Source: Selaginella moellendorffii
Lineage: Eukaryota > Streptophyta > Lycopodiopsida > Selaginellales > Selaginellaceae
Assembly: GCF_000143415.4 (NCBI RefSeq)
Contig: NW_003314443.1
Coordinates: 62,001-126,000 of the forward strand
Reading direction: 5' to 3'
Length of the DNA: 64,000 nucleotides
Shown here piece by piece: positions 55,308 to 64,000 of the stretch (positions within the stretch are counted from its first letter, which is position 1; every line of letters begins with the position of its first letter). A model generated the notes under the pieces. That model saw nothing but the letters and a program-made list of their open reading frames with translations. It was not told where the DNA came from and searched no databases. The position numbers and the translations under genes were made by a program.

Positions 55308-55845
55308 AAAGCTTAGACATTTTTCACCCCAAAAGGAAAGAAATATACCTTGAGGTATAGCCTGAAGCCTTGTCCCACAAGGAAGTTAATCACCCATGTC
55401 GGAACAAGGTCGAGCTTAAGGTCCAGGTGTATTACTGCTCTGTAAAAGTAGTGACTATCTTAAGAAGAAAACAAAAAAAAAAAAAAAACTAATAGCGTAC
55501 CTTATGTAGCGCTAATCTTCTGGAGGATGAATCCACCGTTGGCTTCCATGCGAATGACGCCCTCTTTTGGAGGAGGCAAATGAGAAGCATTAAAACCATG
55601 GATGGTCTCCTTGACGATAGTCTCTGCTTCCTGGGGGACCTGGCAAATCACCACCATTGGAGTGAATAAAATAACAAAAGAGGCACAGTGATTGATAGCT
55701 TAACTGTTCGCAAGCAGCCAACCACGGCATCCAATTCAGGTAGCTCCAGTTTGAAAGACGTGACCAGCATTTCTCTTGTCGCAAACGGCCATGGAACCTT
55801 GCACCTGGAAAGAGCTTGTAGAATTTAAACGCGGGACGGAGGAGC
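55308..55845 (-). pseudogene. START gene 3' fragment, copy 3
   Basis: Mirror of 46733-47297, including the 10-bp deletion at exon F. It additionally lacks most of the last exon, which is joined at ctgtttctt to gcaaaggctac, the boundary of the roughly 420-bp deletion. Confidence 0.85.
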
Positions 55846-56462
55846 TGCTGCACTACCACCAGCGTTGTGGCTTTTGGATTGATCAGCAGGGCACAAGGGA
55901 TATATGTTGCAGTGAAAGCATTGCTTTCCCACAGTTCATCTTTCGCCCTTTTTGCTCTAAATACTCTCGTTGTGGACAGCCACCTTTTGGCCCCGAGTAC
56001 TTTCCATGCATTGCCCCTCTTCTTCACACAGGGTGTGACTTGAAATTTCATGGATTTTTTCAAATGTTTGGTCTTGTTGCTGCTAAGAACAAGCATCAAA
56101 CTTGGATAGAACACGACAAGAAAGCCCCTTGATGAAATCTCAAGCTCCCCAGGATTTGAAAGAACAGAGAAGTACCTCCAGCCTTGGACTCTTAACTTTG
56201 CTGCTAATCAAGAGCGTGCCTGGATCAATTTAATCTTCAATGCTCAAACAAGCCATCTTCGGACATTCAGTCGTTGGATGCAGCAAACCTTGTTTCTCAA
56301 AAGAAGAAAAGGTAGGTTATCCCAGGGATTCAGTGGTGAAATCTTCATTCCATAATGGTTTCTTTCTTGAGCTTGACAACCGCAGAAAGGATGACAGCCT
56401 TATAAAACGTTCCCACGGGTTTAGAAAGGATGCTTAGAAATGAGCGAGAGCTTGCGCCGTTA

Positions 56463-56610
56463 TGGTGAAGGTATGATATACGTTAAGAAGCAATTAGTGT
56501 CCGATTTGGACGGGAACCTGATGGCCGGATATCTGGCTAGAATAAACAAATATATTGGCAAGGTCACAGGTTCGAATCCACAGCCCGAGACCCAATCAAA
56601 AAATTTTGCA
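56463..56610 (+). repeat. Second SINE-like family, arm 2 copy
   Basis: Mirror of 46050-46172 with a longer 5' part. A-box-like TGGCCGGATATCTGG and B box AGGTTCGAATCC are in sense orientation. Confidence 0.5.
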
Positions 56611-56629
56611 ACGCTTCTCCCTCCTTTGC

Positions 56630-56826
56630 ATCTTGCAAGCTACTGTGATCGCAGCGAGCTCTTCTGCCTGCAGTCATCTCGGGATGAGAACTACTTGTCG
56701 TCCATAGCCCAAGACTACAGCATGTCCACGATCATGGAACACTTAAGATGCTTGGTGGATCTGCTGGGGAGATCTGGGAAGCTAGACGAGGCCAGTGTCG
56801 AGCCAAATTTCAGCGCTGGAGAATGA
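56630..56826 (+). pseudogene. PPR E-motif fragment (arm 2)
   Basis: Mirror of 45834-46030. Confidence 0.65.
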
Positions 56827-57414
56827 AAGAGTGGGGAAAAGTCCGATGCTAGTGCAGCTCCAACCATTCTTCTCAATCCCTGTCGATTACACTCGAAGGA
56901 ATGTCCCCGAATGAGGCTCGAATGTGCTCTTGGCACAAGTGATCCAGGCCACAGAGTCGACTAGCGCGTGGATCTCCCCCGGATCAGCATTGATAGCTGC
57001 CAAGAGAAATAACTGGATGCTCGAAAAAGAGTCTCACGCCCCAAGGATTTGAAAGGATCCAAACCTATGGACCTCCAGCTTGGACAACCAAGTGAAGAAT
57101 ACATTCCCGGGACCATGGTGCCTGGATCAAATCAAACTCGAGCTCAGACAAGCCATCTTCCAGAACAATATCTTAAACGGATGTTGCTTGTTGCAGCATA
57201 CTTATACTTTGTTTCTCAAAAATAGCTTCTGCATCAGCTGCTTGCTCAGATTGAGATGCAGACGTTTTGTTTGCCATGGCCTCGCCAGAGCATGGAGAAA
57301 GTGAGAGTTTCATTCCATCGGGAAGAGAATGGTTTCTTTCTTGAGCTTGACAGCAGCAACGCGCTGCGCGCCATGCGCCCACAAAACGAAAATCTCTTGC
57401 GCCGCTGTTTACAT

Positions 57415-57553
57415 TATGGTATACGTTAAGAAGCAATTAGTGTACACTTTGGACGGGAACCTGATGGCCGGATATCTGGCTAGAATAAAAATATATATTG
57501 GCAAGGTCACAGGTTCGAACCCACAGCCAGAGACCCAATCAAATTTTTTTGTA
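57415..57553 (+). repeat. Second SINE-like family, second arm 2 copy
   Basis: Mirror of 45107-45245. Confidence 0.5.
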
Positions 57554-58217
57554 TGAACGAGGGATTTCTCTTCTCCGCAAAGTCGCTCTCGGCAGCGTTG
57601 CTGGAGCTAAATCTTCTCTCGTGCCGATCCCCCCGAATGATCCACGCCGCCACGCCGGGTTCAGGCTCTTGGATCGCGCGATATTCCCTTTCGCTGGCAA
57701 ATGCGAGCAGCAAGAACAGGGCATTCGATCGATGCGGCGTCAATCTTGTTCGATTAGGAGTTCCGTGATCGTCTCCTGGAACGCGATGGTGACCGCGTAT
57801 GTGGCGGCATCCCGCATCCGAGAGTGAGAGTCTATGTTTGATTGCGTCTCAGAGCGCCATGGAACTCGATGATAATGGCGCTCGCGCAGCAGGGGCAAAT
57901 TGTGGCAGCGAAATCGAGCTTGGGCAAAAACGCCGGCCAAGGATCTGGTGTCCTGGACGAATCTACTGCCCAGAATGACAGGACGTTCCTCCAGCAGTGA
58001 ATAGCAGAGGGGGGATTTGGCCACCTCCAAAGAAATCTTTGATTTCATGCCGGATGAAGACGGTATTGATTCGGCCAGTAGCTGCTCTCCAGGATCTCGC
58101 AGCCCCTGGATGTCGTCCACGTGGACAATCAGGTGGATTCCAAATCTTGTTTTTCAAATAAGAGGTGCTGAAATAATATTTTGTTATCTCCCAGTGTTCA
58201 CGGCTTTGTGGTTATAG
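57540..58217 (+). pseudogene. PPR protein pseudogene (arm 2)
   Basis: Mirror of 44443-45110, with VSWNAMVTAYVAASRIRES and KDLVSWT motifs and the same stops. Confidence 0.7.
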
Positions 58218-58500
58218 CATGCACGCTGTAATGTTCTATTGTGAAGGGTTGCTGGGTTCGATTCCCATCCGCCTGGACTTTCAATTAAGAATACTACGGT
58301 GTTAGGGTCGCCCCCTAACATGAACACTATTTTATTATTTTATTATTTTATTATTAAATAAATTAACTGTGTTGAGTTTCTGGACCACTTTATTATTTTC
58401 CTTTTTTCTAACACTATTTTATTATTTTATTATTAAATTAACTGTGTTGAGTTTCTGGACCACTTTATTATTTTCTTTTTTTTTTAACACTATACAATTT
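58180..58500 (+). repeat. SINE-like repeat with tRNA-type promoter (arm 2)
   Basis: Mirror of 44160-44480. Confidence 0.55.
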
Positions 58501-59108
58501 ACTAGTGAGAGTGGCTCTCCTCAAAATCTCACCTAAGATTAACTGTGTTGTTAAGTTGGTACTAGATCATAGTAAAGAAGCAAAACCAAACTTGTAATCA
58601 ATGGAATCTATTATTACAGACTTAGACAAACAGATCATTAAAAAGTATTAACTTAGGTGCATCTCCACTGTACTCATGCAATCAAATTTTGTGGAAGGGA
58701 AGATATATATTTGATTTGCTCCAGTAGCACACAAACAGCACAAACATGCCATTGAGCTTACCAATTCGATCATATATACCAAATTCTCATCAGTTGTCAC
58801 TTCAGCATAATCTATCAATCACACACAATGTTGTGCCATTGAATTCTCGATGACCCTGCCAGCATATGCAAGCCTTCCTCACCATTTGAACAAGAAAGAC
58901 GCTAGACAACAAGCTAGAAATAGTGAATGAGAATGAACTTTTAAACGCAGTTTATATTAGTGGTAACTACAAACAAATAAAAGGTTAAGAGCGATACATC
59001 ACAGCCGTTGGATTAAAGGATATCTTAGAATATACCATCCAAACCGTTAGATTTTAGTGCGGCTACGGTTTCGCGAGGTGAGAGAGACTCGGGTATTCGT
59101 CTTCCTCT

Positions 59109-59588
59109 GTGCAGCGGAAAGCTGCCATCTCTCGATGTTTGGGTGGCTTGAATCCCTCGGAGCTCTCCATCCGGTTGCACCCAGACAAAGGCGACGTTTT
59201 CCATCCCCTCTCTCTCAACTACACAACGGGCCTGTCGTGCCGGACTTGGGACGAGCTGGTCCAGGAGCTCAGCTGCATCTATTCTGACGCAATTGCTTCG
59301 CTCCCTGACACATCCCTTCCGGACGCCAAGACGCGGCAAAATGCGGCGATCATCCAAGGCATCCAGCCGCCCAAGGACGAAAGGGAGCCGGCTTGGATGT
59401 CGAAAACCGAAAACCGAAAGATTCCAAGGATTCAAATGAAGAAACCTCGATACCCAAAGAGCCTCACCATGGATTTTAGACGATTCCTGGTGCCGGATAG
59501 CCACACACAAAAAAAATTCGAAAAATGGATGGATTTAACAGCAAATGAAATCAATCAAGATGTGGACGTTAGATCTTGCTTCACCTGA
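59109..59588 (+). CDS. Hypothetical 159-aa ORF (arm 2 copy)
   Basis: Same frame as 43072-43551, without a single change in translation. No recognised domain, and identity between arms may only reflect recent duplication. Confidence 0.25.
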   Translation: MQRKAAISRCLGGLNPSELSIRLHPDKGDVFHPLSLNYTTGLSCRTWDELVQELSCIYSDAIASLPDTSLPDAKTRQNAAIIQGIQPPKDEREPAWMSKTENRKIPRIQMKKPRYPKSLTMDFRRFLVPDSHTQKKFEKWMDLTANEINQDVDVRSCFT

Positions 59589-60034
59589 TATATAGAAGCG
59601 ACTGTGTTCAGGAAGTGAAATCTCCCATTACCAAGACAAAATATGTAGATCCTATTTTAAAAGCTTCCAAGTGATTACTGTATTGATGCTATTCGTGATG
59701 GATAAAGTAGTATCCTAAGAATTACAACGACTTCCATCATTACGACCATCCAAGGCGTCGTTGCCCTCACGAAGAACAGCTTCGGTCAAATCCCGGAGAA
59801 GAATCCAGTACCGTGGATCCTCGCATTTGCGAGAATGGGCATTTTGACAAGGCCGTTCACGAGATCCTGCACAAGACCATTGTCTGCTGGATACCTCTCA
59901 CGCAAGTTTCAACTTGAGCGCCGCCAGGAGCATGTTTGAGAGCATGAAGATGCGCACCTTGGTTTCCTGGACCACCAACGCTCAAAACGCTTGAAGGACA
60001 AAATCAGGAGTCAGAACCATACTCAGGTGCTTCA

Positions 60035-60290
60035 ATCCCTTTCGAAAGCTTCCACAGTCAGACCGTTTGCTTCTACATCCCAAAGAAACCAGGGGATACC
60101 TCCAAACCATTCAAACGTCATTTCAGCAGCATGCGTTATCTCTTTGGCTTCTTCCGATCCACTCTCGTAGTCTGTCACGCGTTTCCTCCAAGAAGACACA
60201 AGAGCATCGTACTCGTGCTTTTCCCACGCAGGCAGATAGCGAGTGAACGTTGTACGCTTGGCTTTTCTGACATTGAACTCGTCTGGTGAT
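60035..60290 (-). pseudogene. P-loop NTPase 3' fragment in arm 2
   Basis: Mirror of 42367-42628 (TTFTRYLPAWEKHEY to WDVEANG), sharing the 9-nt deletion of copy 1 and so derived from copy 1 rather than copy 2. Confidence 0.5.
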
Positions 60291-60628
60291 GAAATAATAT
60301 TTTGTTATCTCCCAGTGTTCATGGCTTTATGGTTATAGCATGCACGCTGTAATGTTCTATTGTGAAGGGTTGCTGGGTTCAATTCCCATCCGCCTCGACT
60401 TTCAATTAAGAATACTACGTTCGATTCCCATCCGCCTCGACTTTCAATTAAGAATACTATGGTGTTAGGGTCGCCCCCTAACATGAACACTCTTTTATTA
60501 TTTTATTATTTTATTATTAAATAAATTAACTGTGTTGAGTTTTTGGACCACTTTATTATTTTCCTTTTTTCTAACACTGTGAGGGCCAAGTGTACCCTTT
60601 TTTCTAACACTGTGAGGGCCAAGTGTAC
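60291..60628 (+). repeat. Third SINE-like copy with internal duplications
   Basis: Repeats 58171-58420 (B box GGGTTCAATTCCC), with cgattcccatccgcc-to-aatactac duplicated at about 60419-60458. Its end has ttctaacactgtgagggcca duplicated (about 60569 and 60602). Confidence 0.65.
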
Positions 60629-61027
60629 GGCTATGATACCGTATACTAATATTAGCATAGTGGGATTTTGGTAGTCGTCGGATTGGTTTCAATCCGGACC
60701 ACTCGCTCCTGTATATAAACTAAAGTTTTTGGGCTAATTGATATGCACATTTCTGTATTCCCTTTCCATATTCCAAGCACTCACATTGGTGGAGTTGAGG
60801 GGCATCTTTGATTGTCCCTGGGGAGTGCTTGGATTTGGGATTTCAGTTTAGATCTAGCTTTTGCATCGTCTAGATCTACCTTTTTCCATTTCCTTTCTTT
60901 TGTTCTTTCTTTTCAGGATTTTGGTTTAAATCTAGCTTTTTGTATTGTCTAGATCTACCATTTCTTTCCAGCTTTTTTGTCATTTCTCTTCTTTTGCTCT
61001 TTCTTTTTCATTCATCTTCATGGCCGA
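60629..61027. other. Pyrimidine-rich sequence without a gene
   Basis: Contains two related blocks with tagatctagcttt..., tYgtctagatctacc and tttctttYc runs (about 60848-60905 and 60925-60970). I see no coding sequence. Confidence 0.4.
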
Positions 61028-62155
61028 TGTAGCGCATGTGGTTTTGACCCTTTATCCTATGGTGATTTACCATAGGATAACACCACGGAGTGGAACCTAA
61101 ACCCTCTTTGTGCCACGTGACAGATGCCACATGTCCATGCCACGTGTCCATAGGAACCCGAGGTTCAGGGCCTTGGGCCACTGAATGAAGGAACGGTGCC
61201 AAACTCCTAAGCGTGGAGCCAAGGAGTGTAGAACCGAACCACGGAGCAACTCCCGAGCGTAAAGCCTAAGGAGGGAAGGGACAGGAGCCCGGAGCGACTT
61301 GGAACAGTCCTAGAGTAAGCATCTCAATGCCAGGACCAGCACGCAAAACGGAGCCAAACGGAGTCTGGCGCTATTTTGGCATACCGGTGGCCTAACGTGA
61401 GGACATGGGTACTCCACCAGCTAGCATGGAATGGAACTTGGGTTTAGACCCAAGCCGGACGCAGAACAAGGACAGGCATGCAAGCGGGAGCTAGACTATG
61501 CCTCAGGTTGGTCGGCCATGCCCGACCTACCCACTATCCCTACTATACATTTGGAACCCTCTATAGGCCCCCCCCCTTGAGGAACACACGCTTTGGGCTT
61601 TCACCCCAAGCCTCCCTTAGTATCAGGAGTTAGTCTCTAGGACAAGCTCGAAACTTATTAAATATGGAATGTCCCTAGATTGCGAATTTGGACACAGGAC
61701 GAACACCATTGTGTTCAGGATGATCTCTACATTCCGTAGATATGCCAAATGAGTAAATCTGGACACTTTCTATAAATAGCATTTGGGACTGAAATGAGAC
61801 TAACACAAAGGGCATGATAGCGAGGGTGTTTGGCAAACACGGTAAGTTATCATCTAACGATATTGAGGGACTAATCTCAATACGCGAGGGTTCTTGTCAC
61901 TAGCAAGTGCAAGACAAAACGAGACGGGAACTCCTTACCGGGCTAAGTATGCTTAGCTAATAACACGTAGGAATTCCGTCCTTATGCTCATCCGGTCTAA
62001 GTACACTCAAAATGCCCAATTAACTCCACTAGCACAAGAGGGACTGATAAAGGGTCCAGCAATACTGACCTCCTGTCATCGTGGCAGTAAGGTAAGAGTG
62101 TCTGTAAGGACTAGTCGACATGTAACTTTTGATACCCGAAGTCACATTCGCGACA
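61028..62155 (-). mobile_element. Family B 3' LTR (1128 bp)
   Basis: TGTCGCGAATG (62155, minus) to GCGCTACA (61028). It is the least mutated family B LTR in the window and serves as reference for the others. The polypurine tract complement (ctctccccccctagg) follows at 62156. Confidence 0.8.
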
Positions 62156-64000
62156 CTCTCCCCCCCTAGGGAAGATCGACGTCCTCGTCGATGCACACTC
62201 GAGTCTAGAATACCACCAAGGAAACAACTCCAGAAAAAGTTCACGGTACTCACACTATGTGAGAAATGCACCAACTTAAATGAGTTAGGAGGCAACCTCT
62301 TTGTCTAACGCGGATGTGCTACCAGCTCAGACACCTTCCAGCCATCACCGACAAGGAAATGACCAATGGAGTTAGCCACCCTTGTTACTCTGGTTGTCAT
62401 CCAGCTTACAAAAGTGTGATATGCCCTGCCCGCAGAGACATAGAGAGAGGAGCTAGGAGCCCCAACCCTCCTGAGCAAAGAAACTAAACCCGTTGGTAAG
62501 GTTTAGATAGATTACTGTAAACAGGCAGTTAGAGTTGTTTACACGGTCACGCCCTTTTTTAATGGAATAAGGAACATCGACAGAGAGGTGGGTTATGTGA
62601 CCAGTCGACAGTAGCTACCCCATGACTAGAGATTTCCCCATGCACACGAAGTGCTGAAGCCAATCTGCCTATTACTGACCCAAACTCAAAGATCAATAGA
62701 TGGACAATATCAAAGTCATAGACAATGATATCTTAGAGACTTAATCATCAATGAATAAAACTTAGATTAGAACACAAAAGTATTCTAAGTAAGTTATCAT
62801 CCGATAAACTAGTAGTATAGGATAAGAACCACCAAGATCATCAAAATTGGTAAACACAGGATTCACCATCAAACAAAATTCAATAGCAAGTATATCATCA
62901 AGTAAACTCAATGATGAAACTTAACTATCGAAGATAGCAGACAGTAAGCCAACAACTTACTAGAGATAACTCAAAGAACACAAAGTATCATTGACTGACG
63001 AGCACAATGCTCGCGAATGTATCACTCGAAGGAAATAACATCCCAACCTATCAGAACTAACTTGAGCAATAATCAACAGAATAGAATGAATGTGGTAAGA
63101 CCAACAAACACCCATTCATGCCAACTATCACACTAGCCAATCCGAATAGACCCAGCCATCAACACCAAGGAACTCAAGTTGCCTAAGCAAGTGTTAGCAA
63201 CATCCTTTTGATGTCTCAAACTTAACAGACCAATCCAAGGCAAACCACAAGGAATATGTAGTATTGCGAAAAGCCATAAGCCATCAAAGAGAACAATTAA
63301 CTATCATGAAAGAACATCAATCATCCCATTAATAAAGAGATGCATAATCATCATCGAAGAAAGATTCTACTATCCCGAAGAACAGAAAATCATTCTTGAT
63401 CAACAATAATCAAGCAAACCTTTTGATAAGGATAATCAACTATCTTAGATGATAATCAATCATCACTAATGATTGCTAAATGCAAAAGCCAACTTCAACA
63501 TTGAAGCTAATGAGCTATAATGCCTTCCCCAACAACTTCTAACAAATGGAACAATGAGCATAAACTCAAAGAACCAAAAGCTTAAAGAAGTCTATAGCCA
63601 AGTCTTGCCTAACAATGATCACGAGTCTTGCATGAACTAATTTCAATGCTAAAGAAGAAATCATGGTATAACCCATAATATTCTCCTCAACACATCCATA
63701 AGCTAAACTTCATAATGCCAAAGCTAATGAAGAGCATGTCTGCATCACAAAAGCTAAGTATAATGAAGCTATGCTCGACAAGTGATCACCAAACGATCCT
63801 TCATAAATCCATCTATAGCAAGACGTAACTCACGTCATAACAAGCACAAAAAGAATCATCAATGATTGATATATCCCAATGCAAACCCAACAAGGGACCA
63901 ACATCTTCAATATCAATCACTAACTCTTCATCTTGTAAAGCTAGCATAGTCCATGACTGAATCACTTTTCAAGGAAAAGCCGAAGCTCAACCCCTACTAA
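62156..64000 (-). mobile_element. Internal region of the family B element, running off the window
   Basis: Starts at the polypurine tract and is AT-rich with no coding frame through 64000. Collinear with 10996-12346. Probably the 3' untranslated internal part, or a non-autonomous element. Confidence 0.65.

Larger units (their letters stand above)
53754..60290 (-). repeat. Large inverted repeat, arm 2
   Basis: Reverse complement of 42367-49263. The left limit is the hAT insertion site; the right limit is the junction with a third SINE-like copy at about 60290 (ggtgatgaaataat against ggtgctgaaataat). Confidence 0.95.

Noticed and set aside
58195-58275. Functional tRNA gene near the GGGTTCGATTCCC motif
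   Set aside because: The T arm is good, but the acceptor stem does not pair and no normal anticodon arm is formed; a SINE-type head fits better.
60640-60710. tRNA-like B box ggtttcaatcc
   Set aside because: It lacks the invariant GGTTCG core and there is no matching A box.

Overview
The window reads as nuclear DNA of a land plant, most likely a lycophyte close to Selaginella. Three observations point there: genes with many introns of only about 44-70 bp, plant-type TTTAGGG interstitial telomere repeats, and abundant pentatricopeptide-repeat (PPR) debris beside Ty3/gypsy and hAT elements. The species is an inference. One 100-base assembly gap lies at 19615-19714.

Layout. (1) 1-10.3 kb: two divergent, nearly intron-free genes. 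A minus-strand 859-aa protein has a ParB/sulfiredoxin-like segment. A plus-strand DDE transposase-like protein is interrupted by two in-frame UAG codons. About two dozen copies of a short palindrome (best copy TGGCATGAGGCCTCATGCCA) lie between, upstream of, inside and after these genes, and I saw none in the rest of the window. This is the strongest candidate for an undescribed element. (2) 10.3-29.4 kb: nested LTR retrotransposons. Family A is a chromodomain Ty3/gypsy element on the minus strand whose copies share LTRs that carry a minisatellite. Family B has LTRs of about 0.9-1.1 kb. The pol region has a local inversion and a 906-bp tandem duplication. (3) 29.4-40.2 kb: host genes: a small secreted-type ORF (-), a 2-oxoglutarate/Fe(II) oxygenase, an ACX3-like acyl-CoA oxidase, a broken P-loop ATPase, a decayed copy of the oxygenase-oxidase pair, a Sec14-like protein with a C-terminal membrane helix, and a START-like protein. 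Exon structures were built by hand; each model keeps its reading frame across every junction. (4) 39.5-60.3 kb: segmental duplications. A 3.2-kb direct repeat (39549-42743 and 46733-49921) copies the 3' half of the START gene. A large inverted repeat (about 42367-49263 and 53754-60290) surrounds a spacer holding a truncated gypsy gag with its LTR and a truncated hAT element. The arms contain PPR and P-loop NTPase pseudogenes and tRNA-derived SINE-like repeats. (5) 60.3-64 kb: a further SINE-like copy, then a family B LTR and AT-rich internal DNA running off the end.

The oxygenase, oxidase, Sec14 and START genes are adjacent and on the same strand but encode unrelated activities, so I see no pathway linking them beyond a lipid theme (peroxisomal beta-oxidation, phospholipid and lipid transfer). 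In region 1 the placement of palindromes just upstream of both divergent start codons suggests they are binding sites for one of the two encoded proteins, which is an inference.
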